Source: Actinobacillus capsulatus DSM 19761
Lineage (GTDB): Bacteria > Pseudomonadota > Gammaproteobacteria > Enterobacterales > Pasteurellaceae
DNA: 64,000 nucleotides
Reading direction: 5' to 3'
Assembly: GCF_000374285.1 (NCBI RefSeq)
Contig: NZ_KB893934.1
Span: 62,001 to 126,000, forward strand
In this document: in pieces, positions 9,759 to 20,670 of the stretch
Numbering within the stretch: the stretch's first letter is position 1
Layout: each line of letters opens with the position of its first letter
Program-made: the position numbers and the translations under genes
Notes under the pieces: generated by a model
Database searches by the model: none
The model's input: only the letters and a program-made list of their open reading frames with translations
What the model was told of the DNA's origin: nothing

Positions 9759-9968
9759 ATTAATAATCCTATAAACGAAAATTAAGGTGAAATTGAGTTT
9801 ACACCATTTCTGAAACAGCATTTCAGAAATATGTTTATCATTTTCCGCCTAATTAATATAAATTGCAATCTAATTTATTGTGAAATAAACCGCTTAAACG
9901 GAATTTTTTTAAGATTTAAAAAAATTCCGTTTATGTGTAATTTTAATGTTATTTAGTTATTGCAATTT

Positions 9969-10775
9969 TTAACGTAATAGCATTACTTGTGGGGTTGAAT
10001 GGATACAATGAGGGATGATTGCTACTTCCGAGCGATACCATTTTGCAATATTAGTCTGATTTATAACCGCTTGCGGGCTGCCTTGCACCTGAATAGTTCT
10101 TTCAGCCAATAACATTAATCGATCACCGTAAAGTGCAGCAAGATTAAGATCATGCAGAATGGCGCAAACCGTTAAGCCTCGTTCATCACAGAGCTTGCGT
10201 AATAAACGCAAACAGTGTTGTTGATGGTGTAAATCAAAAGCGGAAGTCGGTTCGTCTAAGAACAAAATTTTACCCCACATATCGGGTTGCCATAGCTGTA
10301 ATAAAGCTCTCGCCAGTTGAACCCGCTGCTGTTCGCCACCGGATAGATAACGATACTGTTGTTTCAGCAACGATTGGCATTCGGTTGCGGTCACGACTTG
10401 TGCTATATCCGTCTCACTAATATGGTGTTGATAGCTGCCCATTCGGATCACTTCTTCCGCCAAAAACGGAAAGTTAATTTGGCTGTGTTGTTGCATCACC
10501 GCTCGCTGATGTGCTAATGCAAGCGGTCGAAAATCGGCTAAATTTTGCAGATTGAACTGAATTTCGCCTTCGGTTAACGGTAAATAGCCGGCAAGTAGAC
10601 GTAACAGCGTAGATTTTCCAGCGCCATTCGCACCGATTAATACACTGATTTCACCAGCTTTCAGCGACAAGTTGACCGATTGTAAAATAATGCGTCCGTC
10701 AATCTGATAAGCCAATTGTTTGGCACTTAATACCTCGGATAAGCGGTCAAATTCTGTGGTTTTTTTGCAAATCAT
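9969..10775 (-). CDS. hmuV: Hemin ABC importer ATPase (HmuV)
   Basis: 268 residues. Walker A GANGAGKS near residue 48, signature LSGGEQQR, Walker B ILFLDEPTSAFD, and switch His in AILHDLNLAAL. The Q-loop region and LHDLNLA block are those of the FecE/HmuV/BtuD group. The start overlaps the permease stop by ATGA. With HmuT and HmuU it forms the inner-membrane step of heme uptake. Hemin as substrate is inferred from the receptor and ChaN-like gene in the same operon. Confidence 0.88.
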   Translation of the reverse strand: MICKKTTEFDRLSEVLSAKQLAYQIDGRIILQSVNLSLKAGEISVLIGANGAGKSTLLRLLAGYLPLTEGEIQFNLQNLADFRPLALAHQRAVMQQHSQINFPFLAEEVIRMGSYQHHISETDIAQVVTATECQSLLKQQYRYLSGGEQQRVQLARALLQLWQPDMWGKILFLDEPTSAFDLHHQQHCLRLLRKLCDERGLTVCAILHDLNLAALYGDRLMLLAERTIQVQGSPQAVINQTNIAKWYRSEVAIIPHCIHSTPQVMLLR

Positions 10776-11758
10776 CTGCCTTCCTTATATTTAATTACCA
10801 ACCATAAAAAGTAGGGCGCACCGAGAAAGCTGGTCAGCATTCCCACCGGAATTTCCGCCGGTGCAACCATAGTACGTGCTAAGGTATCCGCCCATAACAA
10901 TAGGATTGCACCACATACGGCGGAAGCGGGGATAACCCAACGATGATCCGCACCGAATTTAAAACGTACTAAATGTGGAATCACCAAACCGATAAAGCCG
11001 ATAGCACCACTTACCGCTACCGCACAACCGACTAATAATGCACCGCTTAAAACTAACACTTTTTTTAAGCGTACGACATTCACGCCTAGATAATGCGCCT
11101 CTTCCTCGCCGAGCTGCAGTAAATTGAGTGAGCGGGCGAGTGTTAAGGCAAAACAAGCAGTCGGAATCATCACGCAACTTGCAGCCATGAGCGGTTGCCA
11201 TTGCGCTTGTCCAAGGCTGCCCATTGTCCATAAACTGAATTGGCGTAATTGTTGGTCATTGCTCACATAAGTCAAAATACCGACTAAAGAAAAACAGAGT
11301 GCATTAACCGCAATCCCTGCCAACAACAACTTATTGACCGATGCTTGCCCTTGATAACCTAACCAATAAATCAACGTAGCAACTAACATACTGCCGCTAA
11401 AAGCGACCAACATTGTGCCGTATAATAGCCATTGTTCCGGCAGAATATTCGGTAGTAAGATAAACAATGCCACTGCTAAAGAAGCGCCGCTATTCACACC
11501 GATGAGCGCTGGATCCGCCATTGGGTTGTGAAACAAACCTTGAAATAACGTGCCGGCAATCGCTAGTCCGGCACCGACTAAGATCGCAAGTAAAATGCGA
11601 GGTAAGCGAATGTTTAACCAAATTTGCCACTGGCTATCGTCAAAAGTTAATTGCCACAAATCATGCCACGTAATCGAGAGTGCGCCGAGATTTGCGGCGA
11701 TTATGCTACTTAATAAGAGCATAAAGACGCATCCGAATAACCAAATTGTTTTAGTCAT
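10772..11758 (-). CDS. hmuU: Hemin ABC importer permease (HmuU)
   Basis: 328 residues, about ten membrane helices, FecCD family. Conserved blocks are RLPRILLAILVGAGLAIAGTLFQGLFHNPMADPALIGVNSGAS near the start and AVSGAIGFIGLVIPHLVRFKFG in the C-terminal half. It overlaps the binding-protein gene by 8 bp and hmuV by 4 bp, a tightly coupled operon. Length and helices are complete. Confidence 0.9.
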   Translation of the reverse strand: MTKTIWLFGCVFMLLLSSIIAANLGALSITWHDLWQLTFDDSQWQIWLNIRLPRILLAILVGAGLAIAGTLFQGLFHNPMADPALIGVNSGASLAVALFILLPNILPEQWLLYGTMLVAFSGSMLVATLIYWLGYQGQASVNKLLLAGIAVNALCFSLVGILTYVSNDQQLRQFSLWTMGSLGQAQWQPLMAASCVMIPTACFALTLARSLNLLQLGEEEAHYLGVNVVRLKKVLVLSGALLVGCAVAVSGAIGFIGLVIPHLVRFKFGADHRWVIPASAVCGAILLLWADTLARTMVAPAEIPVGMLTSFLGAPYFLWLVIKYKEGR

Positions 11759-12584
11759 GGTGCACCTGTTCGGCGGCTTGGCGCATTTTTAACAATTCGG
11801 TCGGTGTCGTTAGCGTGAAACCAAGAACGGCTAAATCATCTAGTACGATAACATTTTTCTTTTTAGCCGCAGGCGTTAGCGCCATACCGGGTAATGACCA
11901 TACTTTATCGATCGAACCTAAACTATCTAAGCTCATTTTTGTTAGCACCAATAAATCCGGACGTGCAGCGATGACACCTTCTTGTGAAATCGGCGAAAAA
12001 CGAATGCTATTTTGCATAGCATTCGTGGCACCAATTAAGCGAATAATACTATCTGCCACCGTATTTTTGCCTGCCGCCATATAATTCGAACCCGCATGAT
12101 TTAGGATAAATAAAATACGGACATCTAAAGGCGAAGTGGAAACCGCTTTCAGCTCATTTGCAAACTTTTCGGCTAATTTAACCGCTTGTTGCGGCTTGTT
12201 AACTAATTTTCCAACTCGTTGGATTTTTTGCATCACGCTTTCCGGTGTATATTCGAAAGGGACGCGTTCGACCGTCACCCCAGCACTTTTTAGTTGTTCA
12301 AAGACGGCGGAAGGCTGAGCCACATCGGAACTGATCACTTTAGTCGGTTTTAGTGCCAAGATCCCTTCCACGTTTAATTGACGCATATAACCGACATCCG
12401 GCAGTTGTTGTGCGGCAAGCGGTGCGATACTAGTGCTATCTCGTCCGACAAGCGTCTGCTCGGCACCCAATGCGTAGATAATTTCAGTGACATCGCCGCC
12501 AATGCTAACGATACGTTCTTGTGCCAGCGCCGGATTCAGCCCGATACAAGCGGTTAAAAAAGCCAAAAATTTTGCCAGTTTCAT
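11751..12584 (-). CDS. hmuT: Periplasmic hemin-binding protein (HmuT)
   Basis: 277 residues with a signal peptide cleaved after NPALA. It is a class III (TroA/BtuF-like) binding protein with RIVSIGGDVTEIIYALGAEQTLVGRDSTS, the usual opening of HmuT/PhuT, then YMRQLNVEGILALKPTKVI and the C-terminal LPGMALTPAAKKKNVIVLDDL. It carries heme from the outer-membrane receptor to HmuUV. Located 25 bp after the receptor gene. Confidence 0.9.
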   Translation of the reverse strand: MKLAKFLAFLTACIGLNPALAQERIVSIGGDVTEIIYALGAEQTLVGRDSTSIAPLAAQQLPDVGYMRQLNVEGILALKPTKVISSDVAQPSAVFEQLKSAGVTVERVPFEYTPESVMQKIQRVGKLVNKPQQAVKLAEKFANELKAVSTSPLDVRILFILNHAGSNYMAAGKNTVADSIIRLIGATNAMQNSIRFSPISQEGVIAARPDLLVLTKMSLDSLGSIDKVWSLPGMALTPAAKKKNVIVLDDLAVLGFTLTTPTELLKMRQAAEQVHHD

Positions 12585-12608
12585 GTTGTTCTCCTGCTTG
12601 TTCCGCGC

Positions 12609-14849
12609 TTAGAAACGAATTTCCGCACCGGCGGTGTAGGTTCTACCACGTGCGGTATTACTGAATTTATATAGCCCGGTGTCATAGTCGTAATCTTCTT
12701 GAGTTGAAGAGTTATATGAATTAAGCGCATCCAGATAGTTTTTGTTCATCAAGTTTTGTACACCGGCTTTTAATGTCAAGTGTCGGTTGATCTTATAGTT
12801 TGCGTAAAAATCAATGATCACCGGAATTTTCGGCAGTCTTTCAATCAACATTTTGCCGTCCGAATCAACACCTTCGATATGAACTCGATTCGCTTTACCG
12901 GTATATTTGAAAGTGGTGGCGAGCGTCAGTTTTTTCTCCAGTAATCGAGTGCCGAGTTCTAAGGTTGCATGATCTTTCGGTTGCACCGTATAAGATTCCG
13001 TACCAAACCCGCCGAGAATAATGGCACCGACAGAAGTTGGCTGCGTGGTTGCGCTACGAGTGTAGGAGAAATTGGTAAAGAATTGCTCTGCATCATAGTT
13101 GAGTTCCACTTCCCAGCCTTTGCTTTTTACTTTGTTTGGCGCATTCACATAAAGTTGAGCTTGTAAATTATCATCCGATAAGTTCAAGTCATTACATAAA
13201 TGATTACCGCAACCGTAAAACGATTCTTTGAAAATATAGTCTTTAATATGTGAGTTAAAATAGACTACTTTTAGCCCTAACATATCGTTCTCGCTTAACA
13301 GTTTGTCTTGGGTAATGTTAAAGCCGACTTGGGCGGTTTTGGCACTTTCCGGGCGAAGAAACGGATTAACGCTTAAGCCATTACGACTGGTGTTGAATAT
13401 TTCTTGAACATTCGGCGCGCGGGTCGTTTCAGCATATTCGATAAATGGTTCAAGCCAAGAGGTCACTTTTGCCGATAAATTTACCGAAGGATCGGCAGAG
13501 CTGTATTTTCGCTTCACATGTAAATGCCAAGAGGGTACGCAATAGATCGCATCATCAATATCGCATGCCGGTTTATCTCCGCTTAAACGATAGTGTGAAT
13601 GGCTTGCGCCGGCTTTAAGGGTAAAAATGCCCGCCTCAAGAACACTGTTCCAGTAGAACGATTTGATTCGCTGCTTGCCTTGCGGAGCAAAAGCCGCATT
13701 GGCGACCGCACCACTGTTGTTACCATTTTCATTTATCGGCAAGTCACGCACATATTTGTTATTGAATAGGTTAAAACCTAGCGCTAAATCCAATTTGCTA
13801 TGCCCAAAATCAAATTTTGCGTTATTGTGAATATCGAATGTTCTTGCTCGGTTTAAGGTTGCCGCATCATCTAATGTCCATAAGGTTGCGCCTTGGTTGT
13901 AAACCTGAGTTGTTTTTGCATCCGAGGCGAGTAGGTGTAAATTCAGCCACGGATGCGCATCGTATTTCGCTTCGAGCGCATTGGTGTAACTGTCGATTTC
14001 TCGTCCGGCTATGTTGTTATGATAAACACGGCGAGAAACTTTTAATTCACTGTTCTGTTGCGGCTTAAAGGCAATTTTAGCTAAATAAGAACGTGGTTGT
14101 TGCTCTAATCCGCTAAGGTAGCTTGCCTCTTCTGATCGAGAACCGTCACCACGGCTATAGCTTTGAGAAAGTTTATGTTTACTCAATGCAAATAAACCGC
14201 TGAGACTGCCGGTTTGTAACACATTGTCTTTGGCGGCAACGGCAAGCATACCGTTGCGCCCTAAACCGTTCGAGCCGATATTCAGTTTGGTTAATGCACC
14301 GACTTTACGGTTTTCTAATAAAATGTCTTCCGCATCAAGGGTTTTAAAATTGGCACTACCCATTAATGCGTTTACACCGGCCGCACCGTCTGAATGCCCT
14401 TTCGCAACGTCAACACGTGTCAAAAAGTTTTGGTCGATTAATGCACCGAATTGACTCATCGGTCCGTTTCCCTCATGGAATTTTCCGCCGCCGTTTGCTG
14501 ATGTGCCGAGTTGTGTTTGTGGTACGCCGTCCACCATCATATTCACACGACCTAAGCCGGTCATATTACGGATATTCACGCTTACCGCGCCTTGACCGGG
14601 ATCGATTTGTGTATAAGCACCGGCAATCGAGCGTACCACGCTATCCAGATTCTGCATTGCATTTTCGCCGACACCACGGCTGCTTGCCGCACCGGCTTTA
14701 CCGTATGATTTGAAATTCGCATTAGTTTGGCTTTTTTCTAATACGTAAACTGGATCGAGTGCCAGATTTTGTTCCGTCGCCATACTCGGTAGGCTTGAGA
14801 TACCGGCTAAACTACCGAGCAATAGTTGATTTAAACGCTTTAATCTCAT
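12609..14849 (-). CDS. TonB-dependent heme receptor
   Basis: 746 residues with a signal peptide (cleavage near SMA-TE), a TonB-box-like DPVYVLEK segment, a plug domain (NLDSVVRSIAGAYTQIDPGQGAVSVNIRNMTGLGRVNMMVDG) and a C-terminal 22-strand barrel ending RTYTAGAEIRF. The plug features (IRNMTGLGR, DGVPQTQLGTSANGG) are close to the HasR/TdhA-type heme receptors of Pasteurellaceae, hence the heme call; the closest named relative cannot be fixed without a search. It sits between the ChaN-like lipoprotein and hmuT, so transport across both membranes is encoded in one operon. Confidence 0.87.
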   Translation of the reverse strand: MRLKRLNQLLLGSLAGISSLPSMATEQNLALDPVYVLEKSQTNANFKSYGKAGAASSRGVGENAMQNLDSVVRSIAGAYTQIDPGQGAVSVNIRNMTGLGRVNMMVDGVPQTQLGTSANGGGKFHEGNGPMSQFGALIDQNFLTRVDVAKGHSDGAAGVNALMGSANFKTLDAEDILLENRKVGALTKLNIGSNGLGRNGMLAVAAKDNVLQTGSLSGLFALSKHKLSQSYSRGDGSRSEEASYLSGLEQQPRSYLAKIAFKPQQNSELKVSRRVYHNNIAGREIDSYTNALEAKYDAHPWLNLHLLASDAKTTQVYNQGATLWTLDDAATLNRARTFDIHNNAKFDFGHSKLDLALGFNLFNNKYVRDLPINENGNNSGAVANAAFAPQGKQRIKSFYWNSVLEAGIFTLKAGASHSHYRLSGDKPACDIDDAIYCVPSWHLHVKRKYSSADPSVNLSAKVTSWLEPFIEYAETTRAPNVQEIFNTSRNGLSVNPFLRPESAKTAQVGFNITQDKLLSENDMLGLKVVYFNSHIKDYIFKESFYGCGNHLCNDLNLSDDNLQAQLYVNAPNKVKSKGWEVELNYDAEQFFTNFSYTRSATTQPTSVGAIILGGFGTESYTVQPKDHATLELGTRLLEKKLTLATTFKYTGKANRVHIEGVDSDGKMLIERLPKIPVIIDFYANYKINRHLTLKAGVQNLMNKNYLDALNSYNSSTQEDYDYDTGLYKFSNTARGRTYTAGAEIRF

Positions 14850-14880
14850 TCATTCCTCTTAATTATAGATGTTATAAAAA

Positions 14881-15723
14881 TTACTCAGTAAACCAAACGT
14901 AATCGGCCTGCTGTAGCGTGACGGCTTCAGCTTCCGAACGTTGACTTTTAAGCATTATTGAAATTGTTTTTGCTTTATTTTTGTGATCAAAGTCTTGTAA
15001 ATGGAGCGGGACGGCTAGGTCTTTACGCACGTGATTATTACCCGCCACCAAGAGGGCATAAGCGGTCGAATTTTGCGTATTTTTTACTAACATTTCCGCC
15101 ATACGGCGGTCACGAAATTGCTGTACGGTAACCGCTTTTTCTAAGATGTTCGGTGGTAATGAGTGATGCGCTTGAATCAGTTGCGCCAATTGCATTCGTA
15201 CTTGTGGTGTAACAGAAATTGAGCCTCGTAACGGCTGCGCTCCAGCATATAAGGTCTTTACTTCAGTTTCAGTTAAATTAGCGGCAATTAACGGTATCGT
15301 TGAAGACAAACGGCTAATGATTAAGTCTTGATATTGATGCCAATCCCAGTGCTTCCAGCCGATTTGTGCCGGAACTTCTTTGGCTAACAATGTTGTTTGC
15401 TGTTGTTGCAATTGATTGATTTTTGCTTGTTGATCGACCGACAGCATTTCTAATATCACTGCGGCAAGCGGTCGTTTTTGCGCTAATTTTTGCACCAAGT
15501 AAGTTTCGATTTGATGGTGAACGGGTTGGTCATGCTCTTCACCGATCAATATATAAGTGTAAGTGGGTAAGCGTTGTAGTAATTCTGATAGGGAAAGCGA
15601 TTGTTGAGTTTTCAAATCGATAATGTTGCCAAGTGAATGTAGTTGTTGTTCTGAAAGTGATTTTTGAGCGCAACCTAATAAAAAAAAGCTCAAACTGAGC
15701 AATAATGAAAATTTCTTTAGCAT
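14881..15723 (-). CDS. ChaN-like iron-regulated heme-binding lipoprotein
   Basis: 280 residues with lipobox LLGC (Cys 18). The family markers are LIGEEHDQPVHHQIE near residue 60, AVILEMLS, GWKHWDWHQYQ, RDRRMAEMLV and ALLVAGNNHVRKDLAVPLHL. ChaN proteins bind heme in pairs at the outer membrane and are iron-regulated. It is the first gene of the heme operon, with a Fur-like box 23 bp upstream of its ATG. Confidence 0.85.
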   Translation of the reverse strand: MLKKFSLLLSLSFFLLGCAQKSLSEQQLHSLGNIIDLKTQQSLSLSELLQRLPTYTYILIGEEHDQPVHHQIETYLVQKLAQKRPLAAVILEMLSVDQQAKINQLQQQQTTLLAKEVPAQIGWKHWDWHQYQDLIISRLSSTIPLIAANLTETEVKTLYAGAQPLRGSISVTPQVRMQLAQLIQAHHSLPPNILEKAVTVQQFRDRRMAEMLVKNTQNSTAYALLVAGNNHVRKDLAVPLHLQDFDHKNKAKTISIMLKSQRSEAEAVTLQQADYVWFTE

Positions 15724-15745
15724 ATAAAAACATAGTTATAATAAT

Positions 15746-15764
15746 AAAAATGATTTGCATTATA
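15746..15764 (-). promoter_or_regulatory. Fur box upstream of the heme operon
   Basis: Read on the minus strand, TATAATGCAAATCATTTTT matches 14 of 19 bases of the Fur consensus GATAATGATAATCATTATC. It lies just upstream of the first gene of the heme operon and fits iron repression. Confidence 0.6.
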
Positions 15765-15853
15765 TTTTTAATCTAAAGAATTTCAAGAGAACACTCATAA
15801 AATTTCTGTGAAAATAAAATCTGATTTTCGTGTTATTTGAGTAAAACTTTGCA

Positions 15854-15869
15854 ATGCAAACGTTTGCGT
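15854..15869 (+). promoter_or_regulatory. PurR operator at purL
   Basis: ATGCAAACGTTTGCGT matches the palindromic PurR site ACGCAAACGTTTGCGT at 15 of 16 bases. A TATAAT -10 hexamer follows at 15877-15882, so bound PurR would cover the -35 region. purL starts at 15922. Confidence 0.85.
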
Positions 15870-15921
15870 TATCCGCTATAATGGCAGAGAATTTTTTTAT
15901 TTTTCAAATACGGAATCAACA

Positions 15922-18900
15922 ATGACTGTACAAACCTTTCGTGGCTCTCCTGCCCTCTCTGAATTTCGTCTTAACCAATTCCAAACCAAATTCCAACAAA
16001 ATGCGTTACCGGTAAAATCGGTCTATGCGGAATATGTGCATTTTGTCGATTTAAATGCTGAACTTAGCGCAACACAAACCGCTGAAATTAAAGAGCTTTT
16101 ACATTACGGTCCGACACTCACCGAACATGAGCCGACCGGTTTTTGCTTAATTGTGACCCCTCGTATCGGCACGATTTCTTCATGGTCTTCAAAAGCGACC
16201 GATATTGCGCACAACTGCGGTTTACAAGCGGTAAATCGTATCGAACGCGGTTTAGCTTACTATTTTGAATTCAGCGCAGAGCCGACGGCGGCACAAATTG
16301 AAACCTTAAAAGGTTTATTACACGACCGAATGTTAGAAACGGTGTTGGATAACGAAGCGCAAGCGGCAAATTTATTTGCTCAACAGGAGCCGAAGCCATT
16401 TACCACCGTAGATATTTTGAATGGCGGTCGTAAAGCGTTAGAAGAAGCGAATGTGAACTTAGGTTTAGCGTTAGCGGATGATGAAATTGATTATTTAGTC
16501 GAAAATTTCACCGCTTTAAATCGTAATCCGAATGACATCGAACTTTATATGTTCGCACAGGCGAACTCAGAACACTGTCGCCACAAAATCTTTAATGCGG
16601 ATTGGACGATTGACGGGCAAAAACAAGAAAAATCATTATTCAAAATGATTAAAAACACCTTCGAGAAAACGCCGGACTACGTGCTTTCAGCTTATAAAGA
16701 TAATGCGGCGGTAATGGAAGGTTCGAAAGTCGGTCGTTGGTTCCCGGATCAAGACGGTCAATACCGTGCGCACCAAGAAGATGCGCATATCTTAATGAAA
16801 GTGGAAACCCATAACCACCCAACAGCAATTTCACCATTCCCGGGCGCAGCAACCGGTTCCGGCGGTGAAATTCGTGATGAAGGTGCAACCGGTCGCGGTG
16901 CAAAACCAAAAGCAGGTTTAACCGGCTTCTCGGTTTCTAACCTTGTGATTCCAAACTTTGAACAGCCGTGGGAAAACCAACTTTCAAAACCGAATCGTAT
17001 CGCTTCGGCACTCGATATTATGATCGAAGGCCCATTGGGCGGCGCGGCATTTAATAACGAATTCGGTCGTCCGGCGTTATTAGGTTATTTCCGTACTTAT
17101 GAAGAAAAAGTAAACAGCTTTGCCGGCGAAGAAGTACGTGGTTACCACAAGCCGATTATGCTCGCAGGCGGTATCGGTAATATCCGTGCTGAACACGTAC
17201 AAAAAGGTGAAATTCCGGTAGGTGCGAAATTAATCGTGCTTGGCGGTCCGGCAATGAACATCGGCTTAGGTGGTGGTGCGGCTTCGTCTATGGCTTCCGG
17301 TAAATCAAAAGAAGATTTGGACTTTGCTTCGGTACAACGTGAAAACCCGGAAATGGAACGCCGTTGCCAAGAAGTGATCGACCGTTGTTGGCAATTAGGT
17401 GAAGACAACCCGATTTTATTTATCCACGACGTGGGTGCGGGCGGTTTATCTAACGCAATGCCGGAATTAGTTCACGATGGCGATCGTGGTGGTAAATTCG
17501 ATTTACGTAAAATTTTATGTGACGAAAAAGGTATGTCACCGCTTGAGATTTGGTGTAACGAATCGCAAGAACGTTATGTATTAGCGGTTGCGCCGGAAAA
17601 ATTAGCGTTATTTACCGAATTATGTGAGCGTGAACGTGCGCCGTTTGCAGTGATCGGTGAAGCGACCGAAGAGAAACATTTAACCCTTAAAGACGATCAT
17701 TTCGACAATAACCCGATTGATTTACCAATGAATGTGTTACTCGGTAAAACACCGAAAATGCACCGTGACGTTTCGTCAAAAACCGTTGAAAATCAACCGT
17801 TTGATAGCCAACAAATCCAATTAAAAGAAGCGCTACATCGTGTGTTACGTTTACCGGTTGTGGCAGAAAAAACTTTCTTAATCACTATCGGTGACCGTTC
17901 GGTAACCGGTATGGTGGCACGTGATCAGATGGTCGGTCCGTGGCAAATTCCGGTGGCAGACTGTGCGGTAACCACAGCAAGTTTAGACAGCTACCACGGC
18001 GAAGCTATGTCGATGGGCGAACGTGCGCCGGTTGCTTTATTAGATTTCGGTGCGTCTGCACGCCTTGCGGTGGCAGAATCGATCACCAATATCGCTGCGA
18101 CCAATATCGGTGAATTAAAACGTATTAAACTTTCGGCAAACTGGATGTCGGCAGCAGGTCACGAAGGTGAAGATGCTGGTCTTTATGAAGCGGTAAAAGC
18201 GGTCGGTGAAGAGCTTTGCCCAGCGTTAGGCATTACGATTCCGGTAGGTAAAGACTCAATGTCGATGCGTACTACATGGATCGAGGATGGTGAGCAAAAA
18301 TCAGTAACTGCACCGCTTTCATTAGTGATTTCGGCATTCACTCGTGTGGAAGACGTACGTAAAACCGTTACACCACAGCTACGTACTGATAAAGGCCTAT
18401 CAAGCCTATTATTAATCGATTTAGGTGAAGGCAAAAACCGTTTGGGTGCGACCGCATTAGCGCAAGTTTACAAACAACTCGGTGACAAACCGGCGGATGT
18501 AGTCAATGTAGAGAGCCTCAAAAACTTCTTTAATGCAATGCAAACCTTGGTGGCGGAAGACAAATTACTTGCTTATCACGACCGTTCGGACGGTGGTTTA
18601 ATTACTACTCTTGCGGAAATGGCGTTTGCCGGCAACTGCGGCGTAGAAATTGATATTTCAGCGTTAGGCGATGATGATTTAGCGGTATTGTTCAACGAAG
18701 AGCTTGGTGCGGTTATTCAAGTAAAAGATGCGGATTTAGCGCGTGTGCGTGAAGTGTTAAATGCACATAATTTACTGGGCTTAACCAAAGATTTAGGTAC
18801 GGTACACGAAGACGATCGCTTTGTGATTAGCCGTGGCAGCCTCAAACTTCTTAACGAAAAACGTTCGGAATTACGTGGTATTTGGGCGGAATTAACTCAC

Positions 18901-19818
18901 CAAATGCAACGTTTACGTGATAATCCGGAATGTGCGGATCAAGAATTTGAAACCAAAAAAGACCCGAATAACAAAGGCTTATCGACTTTTTTAACCTATG
19001 ATGTTAACGAAGATATTACCGCACCGTTTATCAATAAAGGCGTGAAGCCGACTATTGCTATCTTGCGTGAGCAGGGCGTAAATAGTCATTACGAAATGGC
19101 GGCAGCATTCGACCGTGCCGGCTTTAATGCGATTGACGTACATATGTCAGACTTAATGGCGGGCAGAAGAAATCTTAAAGATTTCAATGCGCTAGTAGCA
19201 TGTGGCGGCTTCTCTTACGGTGACGTACTCGGTGCTGGCGGCGGTTGGGCGAAATCGATTTTATTCAACCCAATGTTGCGTGAACAGTTCAGCCAATTCT
19301 TTGCGAACCCAAACACCCTTGCATTAGGTGTGTGTAACGGTTGCCAAATGGTTTCAAACCTTGCGGAAATTATCCCGGGTACAGAAAATTGGCCACGTTT
19401 CGTGCGTAACAAATCGGAACGCTTTGAAGCACGTGTTGGCTTAGTGAAAATCAACGAAACCAACAGCCATTGGTTCCAAGGTATGGCGGGTTCACACATG
19501 CCGATTGCCGTTTCACATGGTGAAGGTCAAGTGGAATTCAAATCGGCACAACAACTTGCCGGCTTAACCGCACAAAAACTTGTGATCGCACAATATATCG
19601 ACAACAACTTACAACCGACCGAAGTTTACCCGGCTAACCCGAACGGCTCGGTAAACGGCATCACCGCAATCTCAAACTCAGACGGACGTGTAGCCATCAT
19701 GATGCCACACCCAGAACGTGTTTACCGCGCAGTCAGCAACTCATGGCATCCAGAAGACTGGACCGAAGATGGGGCGTGGATGAGATTGTTTAGAAATGCG
19801 AGAGTAGCATTGAAGTAA
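15922..19818 (+). CDS. purL: Phosphoribosylformylglycinamidine synthase
   Basis: 1298 residues, the length of the large single-chain PurL (E. coli 1295). It has an N-terminal PurS-like part, the catalytic FGAM synthase core ([52 protein letters not shown] split over the active site) and a C-terminal glutamine amidotransferase with nucleophile Cys in GVCNGCQM near residue 1139 and the partner His in PHPERV. It makes FGAM from FGAR, glutamine and ATP in purine synthesis. Single-gene unit controlled by the PurR site. Confidence 0.98.
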   Translation: MTVQTFRGSPALSEFRLNQFQTKFQQNALPVKSVYAEYVHFVDLNAELSATQTAEIKELLHYGPTLTEHEPTGFCLIVTPRIGTISSWSSKATDIAHNCGLQAVNRIERGLAYYFEFSAEPTAAQIETLKGLLHDRMLETVLDNEAQAANLFAQQEPKPFTTVDILNGGRKALEEANVNLGLALADDEIDYLVENFTALNRNPNDIELYMFAQANSEHCRHKIFNADWTIDGQKQEKSLFKMIKNTFEKTPDYVLSAYKDNAAVMEGSKVGRWFPDQDGQYRAHQEDAHILMKVETHNHPTAISPFPGAATGSGGEIRDEGATGRGAKPKAGLTGFSVSNLVIPNFEQPWENQLSKPNRIASALDIMIEGPLGGAAFNNEFGRPALLGYFRTYEEKVNSFAGEEVRGYHKPIMLAGGIGNIRAEHVQKGEIPVGAKLIVLGGPAMNIGLGGGAASSMASGKSKEDLDFASVQRENPEMERRCQEVIDRCWQLGEDNPILFIHDVGAGGLSNAMPELVHDGDRGGKFDLRKILCDEKGMSPLEIWCNESQERYVLAVAPEKLALFTELCERERAPFAVIGEATEEKHLTLKDDHFDNNPIDLPMNVLLGKTPKMHRDVSSKTVENQPFDSQQIQLKEALHRVLRLPVVAEKTFLITIGDRSVTGMVARDQMVGPWQIPVADCAVTTASLDSYHGEAMSMGERAPVALLDFGASARLAVAESITNIAATNIGELKRIKLSANWMSAAGHEGEDAGLYEAVKAVGEELCPALGITIPVGKDSMSMRTTWIEDGEQKSVTAPLSLVISAFTRVEDVRKTVTPQLRTDKGLSSLLLIDLGEGKNRLGATALAQVYKQLGDKPADVVNVESLKNFFNAMQTLVAEDKLLAYHDRSDGGLITTLAEMAFAGNCGVEIDISALGDDDLAVLFNEELGAVIQVKDADLARVREVLNAHNLLGLTKDLGTVHEDDRFVISRGSLKLLNEKRSELRGIWAELTHQMQRLRDNPECADQEFETKKDPNNKGLSTFLTYDVNEDITAPFINKGVKPTIAILREQGVNSHYEMAAAFDRAGFNAIDVHMSDLMAGRRNLKDFNALVACGGFSYGDVLGAGGGWAKSILFNPMLREQFSQFFANPNTLALGVCNGCQMVSNLAEIIPGTENWPRFVRNKSERFEARVGLVKINETNSHWFQGMAGSHMPIAVSHGEGQVEFKSAQQLAGLTAQKLVIAQYIDNNLQPTEVYPANPNGSVNGITAISNSDGRVAIMMPHPERVYRAVSNSWHPEDWTEDGAWMRLFRNARVALK

Positions 19819-19830
19819 TAATTATTTAGA

Positions 19831-19860
19831 AGGGTAATAGTTTCTACTATTATCCTTTTT
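19831..19860 (+). terminator. Terminator after purL
   Basis: AGGGTAATAGT pairs with ACTATTATCCT (one G-T pair), followed by T5, 13 bp after the purL stop. Confidence 0.75.
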
Positions 19861-19873
19861 ATAGGAGTTTTAT

Positions 19874-20515
19874 ATGCCAATTAGATTCCAAAATTTACCA
19901 TTGTTATTAAATAGCATGAATCAGTTAGGCTGGGTTATTGATGCCTTTAGATTTGAATATAATAATGTACAGACTATCGTAATTCTGCGGTTATATGCTG
20001 ATAATGAACATAAACCTAATATATATGCTCAAGCTAAATTAGAGTTTATTGATGTGAATGATGTGAATCATAGCATTGAAGCATATTGTGATTTTTATGA
20101 AGTACACTTTCATAATACGCATCAATTCTGTCACTTTTTCAATATACAACCAGAAAATGGAGGTCATTGGAGAGATATATTTGTTCAGTTTGCAGAGCTA
20201 TTTTCAGATGTTATTCCGCAAGAAAAAATAATACAAAGAAATAATGTGTTAGAAAACCAATTAATAGTTCGTAGACTTGAGCCAAATAATCCTAATGCTA
20301 TTTATTGTTATGATGTACGACGAAATGGGCATAAGGAAAATGGTTCACTTAATGTTAGAAGTCTTGAGAATAGCAATAAGGCGGAATTATTACGTCCTAT
20401 TTTATATGCTCATTTTAGAGCGGATACTAATCTAAGTTTTTTCTTTAGTGAAGATCTGAATGATGAAATGAATGATATGGAAATTATAGAGCGTTTTGCA
20501 AATCGAAATAGATAG
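19874..20515 (+). CDS. Unknown 213-residue soluble protein
   Basis: Starts MPIRFQNLPLLLNSMNQLGWV after a TAGGAG ribosome site. No signal peptide or membrane segment. Alternating short strands and acidic stretches (AKLEFIDVNDVNHSIEAYCDFYE, RRLEPNNPNAIYCYDVRRNG) suggest a compact alpha/beta protein. It vaguely recalls DUF6037-type proteins, but I cannot confirm that. AT-rich codon use unlike purL and its place next to an Abi-family remnant and a HipAB pair suggest it was acquired with an accessory patch. No function is offered. Confidence 0.6.
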   Translation: MPIRFQNLPLLLNSMNQLGWVIDAFRFEYNNVQTIVILRLYADNEHKPNIYAQAKLEFIDVNDVNHSIEAYCDFYEVHFHNTHQFCHFFNIQPENGGHWRDIFVQFAELFSDVIPQEKIIQRNNVLENQLIVRRLEPNNPNAIYCYDVRRNGHKENGSLNVRSLENSNKAELLRPILYAHFRADTNLSFFFSEDLNDEMNDMEIIERFANRNR

Positions 20516-20570
20516 TTTTATAAACAACAAGCGGTTGGATCTGCAAAAAATCTTGCAAATTCAACCGTTT

Positions 20571-20665
20571 GTTGTTTTTACTCCAGCCCAAACTGAGCAT
20601 ATAACCGCGTACGAGCCGTACGTGGTTAGGAGGCTCTTCAAGCCTGTTGAGCCACGCTGTGGCTC
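20571..20665 (+). repeat. 95-bp multi-hairpin repeat, copy 1
   Basis: Runs from GTTGTTTTTACTC to GTGGCTC and is matched over its whole 95-bp length by copies at 21169 and 23158. It has three small hairpins: GC-CA/TG-GC, CGTACG-AGC-CGTACG and GAGCCAC-GCT-GTGGCTC. It is preceded by an inverted pair of uptake words (20526-20574) that could terminate the 19874 gene. Confidence 0.8.
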
Positions 20666-20670
20666 ATTTT

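Noticed and set aside
16649-16909. Minus-strand frame inside purL
   Set aside because: Shadow frame of a well-conserved coding region; no start signal or known product.
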